A stretch of 64,000 bases of DNA from Lojkania enalia (GCA_010094045.1 ML986590.1:291040-355039), one strand, 5' to 3'. Positions 9,768 to 20,864 are shown, numbered from the stretch's first letter. Made by a program: numbers and translations. The notes: a model not told the origin generated them from the sequence alone.

Positions 9768-10542
9768 ATGAGTCCTATCATAAAGAGGATCATGACTTGT
9801 GGGAAGGTGCTTCTAGTCAACATTGAGGCTTGTATAGTCACGTGCCGTTATCTTGTGCCTCTCTATCGTGTGGGACGCCAACCTAGCTCTTATGTCCGCC
9901 GGCTTTTGCGTCCAACTCTTTCTATCCCTGGATACTTAATCATGGCTATATTCTGGCTTACTCTCCCCCTGCCTGTGGTCGCTTTTGGTGATGACCATTA
10001 CGTCCTAGCGCATATACCGACACGCTATGATGGTCGCCTCTTAGCTTTCTTCTTCGTGATTGGGAGCTATGTAGTTATTCTATCCAAGAATTCATTAGGC
10101 CCTTTGATGGGCATCTCGAGCATTTTATGGGTCATGATGCGCAACGACCCAGCCATCAGCCCCAAGCTTTCATGGATGTGAGTTTCCTTTTTCTGTCCCT
10201 AGATCGACAATTCGTAAGCGACCTAATCAAGAGCCTCGTTTAGGGTGTTCGGGGCGTGGGCTGTGCTCATATTAATGTATTTATCTTTTCAATGCCATCG
10301 CGTTTTTAATCATCGCCTGTAAGTGGCTACGCTTCTGTAGCCATTCTTCCACTGACACCTTTAGTTACATTTTTTTGACGATGGCTTTGGCAAGCACCTG
10401 TTTATTTATCATTGCTCTCGTTCAAAAGTCTTCATTACGGGACGGGTTCGTTACGGTTATTCCGCCATGTATCTCTTTCTCGGCATACACCATTGTATAT
10501 TTCTTTCCGGATCGTCATTGGGAGGGCTCGAGTGTTGTTTAA
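9768..10542 (+). CDS. Unrecognised multi-pass membrane protein
   Basis: Exons 9768-10177, 10244-10318 and 10365-10542 give 220 residues. The introns are 66 nt (GTGAGT...TTTAG) and 46 nt (GTAAGT...TTTAG), and both preserve the frame. Hydrophobic stretches include YLIMAIFWLTLPLPVVAF, LLAFFFVIGSYVVIL, WMVFGAWAVLILMYLSF, YIFLTMALASTCLFIIALV and VTVIPPCISFSAYTIVYFF. That makes about five or six membrane segments with short polar loops, and no cleavable signal is obvious. I do not recognise the family. The splice-consistent frame and regular spacing of membrane segments argue that it is a real gene. The start could be a later Met (residue 9). Neighbours (CE15 and a dead transposon) give no functional hint. 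Confidence 0.55.
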
Positions 10543-10743
10543 TGGCGTGATCTCTCATTTTTAAAACTATATGGAAATTAGGAACTGTAAGCAGGAGGGG
10601 GTGAAGACTGTATAGGGTGGTATAGATCGATGTATTGATGAGGTTTCTTGACCTCTTGGTCAAGGTACGGCGGGGGAATTTATAGTACATAAGACTGCTT
10701 AGTCAAGGGCTGCACAACTGACTAGGCACGTGACCTGAGCTTA

Positions 10744-10803
10744 CAGGAACTAGATTATAAGTGAGTCGGCGGTGTAAGCGAGCCGGCCACTCCATCAACT
10801 TTA
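10744..10803 (+). repeat. Left terminal inverted repeat of the Fot1/pogo relic
   Basis: Contains TAGATTATAAGTGAGTCGG and AAGCGAGCCGGCCAC. Both blocks recur inverted at 12368-12427 with only a few transitions. Confidence 0.85.
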
Positions 10804-11199
10804 TAAGGCTCTACAAGGCAATATCTCCACAACATATTAGAAATATATTAAAATAAAACCTGTTCTAGATTGTATGGTATCTGTAGTAATATTCTGATAT
10901 GTGCGCATACTGTGCCCGGTTTGCCTGCAGCGTGTGTAGCGTGTAGAAGCCTCGCGGCTTAAACTTGATCGAGCTCGACCTTGAAGCGTTTCCCCTCTAG
11001 TAGCGTAGGTAGTGGTGTAGGTGCATGAGACCTAATAGAGAGCTTTGATAGAACGGTCTCTGGATTAAATAGTACTAGACCGGAGCCTCGAAATCTTGCG
11101 CAGATCTTCTGCTTTGTAGTTACTTACTGGTGGGTTGCGCGGAAGGCTGGTAGGAATTCAAGCTTTGTGATGTGGTTGATCAAGCTGCATATAAGGCTT

Positions 11200-12345
11200 T
11201 CAATCTGTTGCCAATTCGCTTTCTTCAATGGCGAAAAGCAGCCTACATCTAGAGACTATAGTAGATGCGACGAATGAGCTAACATACAGAGAGCAATAAT
11301 ATTATTCTCCTTACAGAATATCTGGAATTCCGCTGAGCTATAGCTATCATGGCTATCAATTAGTAGGTGCTATAAGCCCAATATACGATTCGTCGTATAG
11401 GTATTAAAATGCTTTAGCTACTCAATACCAAGCTCATTATTCGTCTAACCAGGTTCACTCAATCCGATAGTTCAATTATATAGTAATCCTTAGAGAACCA
11501 GGCATGTAGATAGCAGGTACCCTTAAGAATAAGGAAGGTGAGGATACAATCTGTAAGGTTATATGTACCGTACGATCCCTATTATGGATTGGCCTGATAT
11601 AATGTGATACCTGGAACAGATAGTATAAATAGCCTTGATCCTCCATAGATATCAATCAACACAGTTCTCCTCCTCATCCGCCCTGATACTTTACACTATC
11701 TCCTACTACATTAACGTCTTCAATAGTAGTTACCCACTCACAATTACTAGGCTGGATAGCCTTAGGCCTATCGTGTATCTGTAAGCTAGTAATAACTAGC
11801 TGAGAGGTTATCTTGCCCATCACAAAACCGGTCTCATCAAAGTTCCAGATATCTTCATCTAGGATACCGTATGTCACTTTTGTACGCTATACAAAGTTGC
11901 ACTTGGTAGAAATAACCTTGGGATCTTTATATAAGGCTTGCTACCTATCGTACGGTTGATTCCATCATGTTTTTAGTGCTATAGTATAGTTGACGAAATT
12001 TCTAGGCTAGAGCTCTCCAACATTCCCACCAGCACGCTGCTCAAGCAGCTTACAGCCATATCTCGTACAGCTCTTAGAGTAGGCGCAAAGTCTCGCGAAT
12101 CTAGCTCTAGTATACGTCCAACAATCACCTCCTCCTCGAGCTCAGTAAGCCTCCTTGATTTGAGGCTTATTATCGCGTCATGAAGTAGTACCGAAGCGTC
12201 AATTACAGAGTGTGGTTCCGAGGACATTATATATTCATGCAGCCTGTCGCAAGCTTTGAACTTGGCCTCTATTAAGAGCTGATAGGGCAAGGAAGATAGC
12301 TTCTTTTTGCAGGGCAATTGAGCAATAGATGGTGGAGCTATGGCG
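11200..12345 (-). pseudogene. Transposase relic (DDE superfamily, Fot1/pogo type)
   Basis: Read on the minus strand: an N-terminal part with RRLTELEEEVIVGRILELDS and RAVRDMA (12230-12030), the catalytic entry IWNFDETGFVMG (about 11850-11815), RPKAIQPSNCEWVTTIEDVN, and further down a block matching LILDGHGSH...FCKENNII..CMPPHSSHLLQPLDVGCF (11330-11225). In that last block the DGHGSH position reads DSHDSY and the Gln of LLQPLD is TAG. Frame changes separate the N-terminal and catalytic parts. It cannot make an active enzyme. The G-to-A and C-to-T pattern fits RIP. Confidence 0.85.
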
Positions 12346-12367
12346 ATTGAAATTTCAGGCGCGTCGG

Positions 12368-12427
12368 AAAGTTGGTAGGGTGGCCGGCTCGCTTATATGG
12401 CCGACTCACCTATAATCTATGTTACTG
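12368..12427 (-). repeat. Right terminal inverted repeat of the Fot1/pogo relic
   Basis: Inverted partner of 10744-10803. It ends in ...TAATCTATGTTACTG. Confidence 0.85.
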
Positions 12428-12682
12428 GGGGATTGTAAATGGCGTGCATAGCATACATGGATTCGGGACAGTAGTTCCCCAGCAACCTCGCAATACATAT
12501 TATCCTACCAACCTTGGCAAGATGCGGCTAGAAGAGAACGGAAATTGATATTACATAAAGAGCCAAGCTTCTCTAACAAAGGAATGCAAATAGCGGTGGC
12601 GAAGCAGGAATGTAAGGGTGGAACGGAATGCAGGCTCTCCCTACATAACTCAAAGCAGCTCATCCTATTGAATTGCTATACA
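12428..12682. other. Promoter and leader of the EF-hand gene
   Basis: The frame of the next gene is open from 12545, but sequence upstream of 12683 does not look like a secretion signal. The ATG at 12683 starts a hydrophobic leader, so I treat this stretch as 5' flank. Confidence 0.4.
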
Positions 12683-13296
12683 ATGTATTTTCACCCATAC
12701 TTTCACTTGTTCTTGATCTTCATTTCGCTCTCATATGGGGTAGTAGACCGCTGCTGCGGCTGGGACCAAGTCGATTCCTGCTGCGGCACCCAAGACTGCG
12801 ACCTCTTCTGTTGCGGCTGCAAAATAAGTATGCTGACTTACAATCTCACGCCTTACACCCGCTTACTTTCTAGATTGCCAGGACAACTGCCCGGAACGAT
12901 GTCTCCGTCTCTGCCAAAAAGGTTGTCCGCCACCACAGAAAGATCCGCACAACTGGCCCCGCGTCCATCAAGAATGCTACCGGTACTGCCAAGAAAGCTG
13001 CACCGTGGAACTAGAGCTAGTCAAGCGGAACGGAATGTCGCCGATGAGGTCGATGTTTGATGGAGAATCGAGGAGGCTAGATGAGGTATTTAGGAGTGTT
13101 GATGTGACTAGTCTAGGATATTTTGATTTTGAGCAGTTCTTGAATTTCCAGGGGTGGGAGAATAGGGAGGGTGTAAAGGCGCATTTCGATAAGTATGCGA
13201 GACGATAGAATGCGACGAGGGTAGCTAACGAAGATTAGGTACGATGAGGATGGGGATGGGGTTATCACGATTCAGGAATTGCGGCTGTGGAAGTGA
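12683..13296 (+). CDS. Small secreted cysteine-rich protein with C-terminal EF-hand
   Basis: Exons 12683-12827, 12874-13192 and 13239-13296 give 173 residues. Both introns are 46 nt (GTATGC...TAG) and in frame. A signal peptide (about residues 1-20, FHLFLIFISLSYG) precedes a domain with 16 cysteines between residues 24 and 91. These include paired CC at 24/25, 33/34 and 43/44, then a strict C-x3-C ladder at 50, 54, 58, 62 and 66, and another at 83, 87 and 91. The C-terminus holds a degenerate EF-hand loop (from D125, DVTSLGYFDFEQ) and a canonical one at 157-168 (DEDGDGVITIQE) with all calcium ligands. The likely role is an extracellular, disulfide-rich, calcium-binding protein, possibly effector-like. 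I do not recognise the cysteine domain. Confidence is good for the gene and low for any function. Confidence 0.75.
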
Positions 13297-13694
13297 TAAT
13301 GATGTGGAATCGTAAATGCGTTCTTTTTGAGATACGATTCATGAAAATCAGTTATTGTAACGGATAATTAGGGTTACATAGATTTGAAGAATCGAATAAA
13401 CGTCTCAAATTGGACATGACTGATAAGCGTTCATACAACGCTAAAAATTTTGAAAGCTAGAATACATGAAGAGTGCAAGGATTAGAAAACCATACGCTAA
13501 ACGTCTATCATTGATAGATGATATATGCATGGTAACTAGGAAGCAACCTTGGAACTGAGAAGCCGGTCATGTGCAGGCGCGTGGACGCGTAGCTTCCAAG
13601 GTTGGTTAGCGCGATCTTCGAGAAATCCTACCCGCATCATGTTCAAAGTCCCCCACCTGCATCACACACTAGAAGCTTGACCAGAGACATCGCA
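13297..13694. other. Intergenic between the EF-hand gene and SLD7
   Basis: Holds the 3' flank of the EF-hand gene and the SLD7 promoter. No other coding signal was seen. Confidence 0.4.
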
Positions 13695-15323
13695 ATGGCT
13701 GATGTTTGGCGCGGAGATATTCTGCTCTCCGATGGTACTGTGATTCCACGTCAGTTTTCTCCCTCGAGCCTTACTTTGGCTAATATGAGCAGAAATAACC
13801 CTCGCGTCGCCAAATGTCGCGTCAACAGCCCTTCTCTCCTCGGCTACTCTACGCTTTCTCTCCGTTGTCGACACCGCGCGCATACCGCTATACCTCTCTG
13901 CAGGACCAAGCTTGGATGTCTGGACTACGTCTAAAGTGGCGGAGCAATGGTTTCATTCACGATTGCTAAGTAAAGCCTTAGAAAATAGCCCTATCGAAGA
14001 TTCTAGGCAAGAATGGTGGACATGCGCAAGGTCGCAATCGCCAATCGGAATTTTGACGCAAGTCGAAGGAGACTGCAAGCTGCTAAATGGTCCGAATATA
14101 ACCGAAATACTCTTCTACGGAACTATTGCTGCTCCTGTGGATGGATTCCTACCGACTCCACCCTCTTCGTCGCCCGATCTCTCAGACGTACGAAATGAAC
14201 GTCTACCTGAGCTTAGAGTTCATGCCCTTCCAATTTCTTCCGAACTGATTCATAAGTCAATCCTTCCGATATTTCCGCCACTCCCTCCATGTGCCAACGC
14301 ATCTGAATCACCGCTGGTACATGAACCGCAGTTCCTCTCTCCTCAATTCCGACCCGAACGAATACGAACCAGAAGTCCGAAAAGGAAGCAGGATATATTT
14401 GACGAAGCCAAACAATTACAGAAGAAAGCGAGGCGCAAAGGTGGGGAGAGTGTGGCCGCCGCCGCCGCAAAGGCCAAAGACGCCCCACCTACATTTACTC
14501 ATCGGAAATCATTATCTATTGATACCAGAGCTACGCCGCTTCCAGATATCAGACCAGCATCGGCAAACGACATTTTATCCCACCCTTCCTCGCGCATGCT
14601 ATCCCGATCACCGAGCATGACATTTGATGTTCGACCTACAAGTCGAAAAGGATTGGTTGATGGCCAGGGCAAGCGCTCTACTCTCTCCCGGGTCGCCACG
14701 GTGCCACTACGACCGGAGGAACCTACTATTGAGACAAGGAATAAAGAAGCCCTATCAAGGGTCGTTATGAGTGCTATGCGGATGCATGGCTTACAACAGC
14801 GAAAGAAGACGAGATCGCGGAGGGGTTCAGTGGCACCTGGTGTCGAAGCAACAGATCAGGTCGACGCTGAAACCGTAGTAGAAGAAGCTGCAAAAGATGA
14901 AGAGTACAAGCTAATATATCATCAAACATATAAGGGTGCGGCACTTGCTCTGGTACGTACCCATTCACTGATGAACAAGTGGTCGCCTTTCGCTCATAGA
15001 TTTTATAGAGGAAGCATATTTCTACCAAGCCACTTCACACCCAGCCAGATCTTCTCCGCGATGTTGTCGAAAAACTCCTCACCATCTTTTGTACCAATCC
15101 ACTTACCGAAACATTGACGACTACAAAATCAAATTTGCTTGCAACGCCCGGAAGCGGAAAGAGAATTGGCATGCCGGAATCAAAGCACAGTCAAGACAGT
15201 CCTTTTGATGCTCCAAGCCGTAGTATAGCGGCTCCAACGAAGTTAGTTGAGGACAGTCTATTTCATATGGGCTCTCCAGTTATGAAAAGGAAGGGAAAAG
15301 CAGAGCAGAGCATAGCTGTATAG
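13695..15323 (+). CDS. SLD7: DNA replication initiation protein Sld7
   Basis: Sld7 binds Sld3 and helps load Cdc45 onto MCM at replication origins. Exons 13695-13749, 13793-14952 and 15009-15323 give 509 residues. The introns are GTCAGT...GCAG (43 nt, with a CTAAT branch-like site) and GTACGT...ATAG (56 nt), and both restore a continuous family-like frame. The N-terminus MADVWRGDILLSDGTVIP and the following SLDVWTTSKVAEQWF are typical of fungal Sld7. The middle is low-complexity, rich in Ser/Pro, with a basic stretch KRKQDIFDEAKQLQKKARRK that may be a nuclear signal. The C-terminal domain includes NKEALSRVVMSAMRMHGLQQ, DEEYKLIYHQTYKGAALAL (about residues 387-405) and LLRDVVEKLLTIF. Family members are often labelled mitochondrial morphogenesis protein in databases. 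It ends 55 bp from the convergent NLR pseudogene. Confidence 0.88.
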
Positions 15324-15378
15324 ATGATCAATATACTCAAATTACAAAAAGTTTCTATTGATTTTGCCAGAGAGCCTC

Positions 15379-18315
15379 TCACCAAAGCATCCATCCTACC
15401 AGTGCCATGAACGCATCATCTGTGTCTTCATCTGGAGCCTCTCTACCCTGAATCTTTTCTCTTTCTCTCTTTGCTTCCTTTTTCAGATTTTCTGCCTCAG
15501 TAGGGTTTCCTAGGGTCTCTTCTATTGATGCAAGGAACCATAAGGCCCTAGCTAAATGCCCGTTCATTTCTCCCATGTCTTGGCTCATTTCGATGATTTC
15601 GCGTAGCATCTTTGCAGCAACAACGTACTCCCCTTCCGTTCCTAGCATCCTAGCGACGATAAAGATTGAGTCGGCGACACGAGGACCTTTAGCGCCAAAT
15701 ATACCTCGACGAATAGTGATGGTTCTTGATGCTAGTCGTTGACCGTCTGCCTTGTTCCCGAGCTCGTATTGTATTCTTGCCAAGAGAATGATATCGCCTG
15801 CGTGTTTCGGGTATTTTGATTCAGCTATCTGCTCCTGAGTTTTGTTTTGGAGCTGCCAGCAGAGGTGCAGCGCTTCCAGTGCCTTATCGGGTTGATGTCC
15901 TCTTAAATATGCTAATGAGTATATGGCCTGGGTGCGAGCTGACGTTCCTCCATAATGCTTAAAATTGATGGCGTCGGCGTTATTCAAGGCTTCAAGTGCC
16001 TGAGGAACATCGCCGATCTCTGAATAGCTGCAGGCGATTGAATCATACACTTCTGCTATCGCCGGTGAATTCGGCTTCTCCAGCTTCTCCCTAGCTGCTA
16101 ATGCTTTCTGGTATGCAGCGAGGGCTCCACGAGGCTGTGCTACGTCAAGGCCGATATGACCAAGCAACCGATATGCTTGCGCGGCTATACGAGTCGTAGA
16201 GTCAATATCAAGACTCAAGCCATACTCAAAGAATGTTTTTGCAGAAGTGGGTTGTTCACTCTCCCAGAGATATCTGCGTATTGTTAGCAGCCTATATCTA
16301 GCGTATAAATTTAGTGTTCGAAGTACTTACGTTCCAATGCGAAAAACTAGCTCTGCAAAGATATCTGTGTTGGTTGCTTTTAGGTCATATTGCTTCTGGA
16401 GCGCCATCAAAGAAGATAGGTGTGCTACAACCGCACTGCATATGCCCCAGTATCGCCAGCCATGACCTTGTTGTTCACCTCTTTGATCCCAAGTATTAGG
16501 GAAAGCATGGTAAAGTAACTGGATGCTACTGTCCAAGTAGAGAGTTCTCTCCTCTTCCCGGATTCGAATGAACATTGTAAACTTGACAAGGCGATGCAAG
16601 GAAAGCGACTTTAATAATGTAAATCGATTGAGGAGCGATGTTTTAGTCATAAGTTCCGAGACGGCATCGCCGAATCTAATATTTGATTAGAATATGTTGT
16701 TAAGATGCGGTGATTCACTACATACTCAAACTCATCTTTTAGGAACTTCAATCGAGGCTCCAATATGTCGGCTCTCGTTTCGATTAACAAGCCCTCGGGA
16801 ATCAAATCCGGGTCAAAAAACGATAAGAGATTGAGCAGAGATCTAGCATTAGGAGACAGAGATTCAAGTGATAAATCCCATACAGTGTTCAGTGTGTGTT
16901 CGTAATCAACTTGAGCCTGGTCTTTCTTGAATATTCTCTCAGAATGCTCCTTGTACATGGCGAGAAACTCTAAGTAGGAGTAACCACGATATTGTATGAA
17001 GGAACTCATGTGTGTCATTGCAAGTGGAAGGCCTCCAATGAGTCGACATATCTCTTTAGCCGCATCAGCATCTTCTGCGTTGATGGGCTCAAAACCCGTC
17101 AATTCACACAGAATACTTACGGCAACATCGACTCCGAAAGTCTTGAGTTGCAGGACTTTCTTCGTCCGTTTTGCTGCTACCGCAGGCGCCCGGGTGGTAA
17201 TGATTATTGAGCCTTTGGCACTCGCGGGCCATATTTGGCTTAAAATGCGAACATCATCAACGTTATCAAAAATGAGGAGAAATGGCTTCCCCGAGTTGTT
17301 CAACCAATCTCGAAATTTTTGAACGGATTGATAATCGTCTTCACCGCTTACCTCTTTCGGCGGCAGCCCAAGCTTAGAGCGAAGGCTGAAAGACCTTGAA
17401 CCAACTTGTTCTGCGTATCAGCTTGGATCCAAGCAACCGCATCGTATGTGCCTCTGGATGCGTTCGCATAATAGAGGGCAAGCTAGGTTTTCCTGACACC
17501 CCCAGACCACAGATTGAAATCGCTTTCAAGCCCTGACTTTCGCCGCTGGGATCCAAGGCGGCCTTGAGGTCTGCAATTTCATTTGACCTGTCCAGGAATT
17601 TCAGATTCTCTCCGAACAGAATCATATGACACGGCTTCCCGCTATCCGCAATCATCAGTTCCTGGAGGCTGTTGGTCGCCTTTACTGTTTCTGCAGAGTA
17701 TGATTCTTTGGAAAGGCGCGTTATGTCAACGATCTCATCGACTCTTCTTGAGTAGTTCCGGAGACTGGATATTCCTTTGTTGAGCATCACGCTAAACTCT
17801 GACCATGCGCTGCGACTAGTGGCTGCATTTGGGTTGTTTCGGAAGAATGTGATAGCATAGGCATAGAAAACGAGATCTCGGTATACATGTCCAACAGAGC
17901 AGTCTCCAAAGTATCCGGCAATGGTAATTCTTGCTCAGATAATTGGGCTTTAGGGAGTACAGTTTGGAGCTCTGCAAGGAGTGTTATTAGCTCAGGAAAC
18001 ACGGGACGGGCAACCTGTTATTGTGAGCCATAGAGTACACGAAAAGTGATTAGATTATTGTTTCCATACCTTTAGGATGAGCCGCATAGATCCCCATATG
18101 ATAGCTGCAACTCTCCCGTTCATACCCAATGACCAAGCTATGACAGCAGCAAAATTGTTTAGTCCTAGTAAGATAGGTTTAAGCTTGGGCAAAACTGTCG
18201 TCCAGACTTTGGACATTTGGGATTCTCGCGGCGCCAATCCCTGAACCTCGTCGATCAAGGTCTGGGGGCTCTCTGTCTCAAGCATATCCCTTTCAATTGT
18301 TGAGGTTCTTTTCAT
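15379..18315 (-). pseudogene. NB-ARC/TPR NLR-like gene, frameshifted pseudogene
   Basis: Fungal NLR-like (STAND) proteins sense non-self or cell damage and oligomerise on nucleotide binding. Exon pieces on the minus strand are 18070-18315, 16736-18014, 16331-16675 and 15379-16273, with three good introns (55, 60 and 57 nt). Order: an N-terminal DUF7708-like helical domain (WGSMRLILKV; FFRNNPNAATSRSAW), an NB-ARC domain (CGLGVSGKPSL; FLLIFDNVDDV as Walker B; GSIIITTRAP; GLPLAM), a winged-helix-like region, then TPRs (ALAAYQKALAAREKLE; GDVPQALEALNNADAI). The frame breaks three times: near 17875, inside or just after the P-loop (about 17480-17500), and near 17370. Each break fits a single missing base, and good homologous sequence continues in the next frame. 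Without these changes the gene would be full length. Base-call errors are possible but must hit three places. Confidence 0.82.
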
Positions 18316-19007
18316 TGCGGCTCCATTGCGGGAGTAAATACAGACGTGTGGCGACAAGCTTGTAGAGAATGCAAATATTCTTTTAAAAGTCTCTTATCTT
18401 GGGACGAATATTTGGCCAGTTAATATTGATTCATGTGGCGAGGATCTGCCTAAGCGGGGTAGTTTGCAAACCGGTGAGTCGGCGCATCAGCACGGCAGCG
18501 CAGCCAATAAATCCTCTTGCGCGTTCTCCTTCGTGGTTTTGTAAGTACCTCTTGCTGAACGGGATGGGTCTGCTATGGTAATACGATGGATCATATCACA
18601 AACCAATACAAGCGTCGGCTGCCATATCTTTATGCGTCAGCGTGAGTTGCCTGCCGCATAGCGCTCAGATTTCCAAGTCTTTTCTCTGCTCAACTTGCCA
18701 AGGCAGAAATACGAATAGGGCTTTGAAGGCGGCACGTTCAGTGGCTTGGCGTGTCGAGGGGTGCGAATGTGTACGGCACAGCAGGCAGCTTTGGGGTCGA
18801 ACGAAGGAACAGCCCAGCGCTTAACGTGCCTTCTCTACTCTCCATAAGACCTTCAACTTCAGCCTCTTGTTATGAGTCGTACTCCCTACCAATGCTGTGG
18901 TCGTCTCCTTCCATCTCGGAAGGTATTACCAGCAGCTCGTTCTATAGTCTATTATTACGAACGGAAACCGACGTTCAGGTCTCGAAAGCAACAGAAAGCT
19001 TATCCCC
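18316..19007. other. Divergent intergenic region
   Basis: Between the NLR relic (-) and the next gene (+). The frame of the downstream gene may have an unresolved 5' exon here: another frame (18751-19128) runs through the proposed start, but I cannot link them by a convincing intron. Confidence 0.35.
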
Positions 19008-20414
19008 ATGCATACAAACGCGTCCTCCCATTCGGTCGCGATTCAATCTAGCAGGACGCTATCCACTAGCTCCCGCAAGTTTAGGATCCGCGCAAGGTCT
19101 AGCCGTAAGCGTTTCTCACAGAGAATGAAAATATCAAGCATTCAGTTAACATCTCACCGCGTCGAAGTCTCGCCGTTGACTACTGTGACCCGAGTCCCTA
19201 GATGGCCTGTCAGTCTTTTCAAAGACCCTCAGCCTTCTTCAGTCTTCCTCACTTCCTCACACCATCTAGAATATTGGTATCATCCTTGGCTGCATGGCCA
19301 GATTGCCAATATGTCGGAAGTCATGCGACAACTCAAGGTGGGAAGTGAAATGCTCCTCGAGGGCAACGGATTCGAAAAAGTCTTCGCCGCCGTGGCAAAG
19401 TTCGTTCGAGACAGTGAGGGAATATCCATCGACGATATTGTAGAATACCTTCGCGAAACAGAGAGCATAGAGAACACACCTGAGGTTTTTGGTGCTCAAC
19501 GGCTGCTAGTATTTGCAATCCTAGGCTGGCAGTCCATGCTCTATCGGCCAGCGTTCAATACTTGCACACTATCAGAACTTGCCATCCATGAAGATGGTGA
19601 CGAGCACAGTTCAAGGCTGGTATTCCAAACGAATAGAATATCGGCGGAGCTCTGCGATCGTCCCTTGTTCATCGTCTTGAAAGGGTTCGGGAACCTGCTT
19701 CCATCATCCATCTCGAGTGCTACGCCAACGGCAAGCGAGAACAACAAATTAGCGGCAACCTCGATACCTTTAAATCCGGTAGAGACAAATGCGTACCTTC
19801 TTCGCACTCTCCTACACGTCAAGATCCGTTGGGTTGATTGCGTAGCACTGCATCTAGACTATGACAAGTCGAGCAAGACCTTGTCATTATTCCGCTTCCC
19901 CTCTTTCTGCGCCGCAATGCTTGAATCTAAAGGAACCGTGTTCTCCTTTGCAAGCACTGAGAAGAAGTCCTTTGACCCTCGCGCAAACGCCCAGGAAATT
20001 GTCCAACTCATGCAAGAAGTTCTTTTGTCCTTTCGCTTACTATTCGGACAGGACGAACGCTCACGGAACAAAACATTCGCCGAAATATTCTCGCCGCTAC
20101 AATCACCTAAAGTATATGACGAACTCCTCCCCAAGCTTTGCATGGATAAGAAGTTTAGCCTTGGAAGCAGGCGCATTTATGATCGCAAGGTGTACTTTGC
20201 ACCTCAGCACTTCCCCGTACTAGCGGAAAGGATCGAGCTCATTGCGAGAGAGCTGAGGTCTTCGCGGCCAAACTCGATTAGAGATATTCTACGCGATCGG
20301 CGAGACACGCTGCAGTACTGGACGTTCTGGTTGGTTTCTATAATCGGGGGTATAAGCATTATCCTGAGTCTCATTCAAGTAATATTGCAAGGAATTCAGT
20401 TGGCAAAGGGATAG
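19008..20414 (+). CDS. Unrecognised fungal protein with C-terminal membrane anchor
   Basis: A single long frame of up to 468 residues. From about residue 85 it looks like a conserved fungal family of unknown function: HPWLHGQIANMSE, FEKVFAAVAKFVRDSE, ESIENTPEVFGAQRLLVFAI, CDRPLFIVLKGFGNLLP, TNAYLLRTLLHVKIRWVD and LHLDYDKSSKTLSLFRFPSF. A predicted transmembrane helix (FWLVSIIGGISIILSLIQVI) lies about 10 residues from the C-terminus, preceded by basic residues, which suggests a tail-anchored protein facing the cytosol. The N-terminal 80 residues are arginine/serine-rich and may be mis-assigned; ATGs at about 19125 and 19311 are alternatives. It is head-to-head with the NLR relic. I know the family only as uncharacterised. 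Confidence 0.65.
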   Translation: MHTNASSHSVAIQSSRTLSTSSRKFRIRARSSRKRFSQRMKISSIQLTSHRVEVSPLTTVTRVPRWPVSLFKDPQPSSVFLTSSHHLEYWYHPWLHGQIANMSEVMRQLKVGSEMLLEGNGFEKVFAAVAKFVRDSEGISIDDIVEYLRETESIENTPEVFGAQRLLVFAILGWQSMLYRPAFNTCTLSELAIHEDGDEHSSRLVFQTNRISAELCDRPLFIVLKGFGNLLPSSISSATPTASENNKLAATSIPLNPVETNAYLLRTLLHVKIRWVDCVALHLDYDKSSKTLSLFRFPSFCAAMLESKGTVFSFASTEKKSFDPRANAQEIVQLMQEVLLSFRLLFGQDERSRNKTFAEIFSPLQSPKVYDELLPKLCMDKKFSLGSRRIYDRKVYFAPQHFPVLAERIELIARELRSSRPNSIRDILRDRRDTLQYWTFWLVSIIGGISIILSLIQVILQGIQLAKG

Positions 20415-20864
20415 TCTATGGGGAAATCTACCTAGGTTGTATTACCGGGGGCTAATTACTTCCGTTTGCTGATATAATTGCACGACTTTTGTCATGATTT
20501 GGTCATCTGTTGGTTACGGAGGACGTTTGATATCCCTCTTCATTCTCATTTTTGATCATTTTCTGATTCCGAGGCGTTGATTCAGTTGTTTTATATTCCA
20601 TCGTCTTAGAAGCGACTCTATATTGAATTGCTACCAGATAGATAGCCTGTGTAAACCCTTAAAATTGGTTGGTAATTAGCAGTTCGGGTTTGAGTCATAT
20701 AATAACTAAACTCGGGTCTGGACTATATCCGAGTGCAGAAAACGCCCATTTAGCTGTTGATGGCATCATTACGATAAACCAATCACAGCGGGCAATGAAC
20801 GGGCGATCGCGAAACTGAGTCAGCACGGAGAACCTACATTTAGACTGGAGCGCCCCCACTTCTG
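20415..20864. other. Intergenic, no gene recognised
   Basis: A/T-rich 3' flank of the preceding gene and promoter of the Dabb gene. No other coding signal. Confidence 0.4.

Larger units (their letters stand above)
10744..12427 (-). mobile_element. Fot1/pogo-type DNA transposon relic
   Basis: Imperfect terminal inverted repeats of about 59 bp bound a minus-strand transposase relic. The 1.68-kb length is close to fungal Fot1/Pot2 elements (about 1.9 kb). A TA dinucleotide abuts the left end, as expected for this TA-targeting superfamily; the right flank is altered. An alternative boundary, with TA on both sides, starts at GATTATA inside the repeat (10753-12417). Confidence 0.85.
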
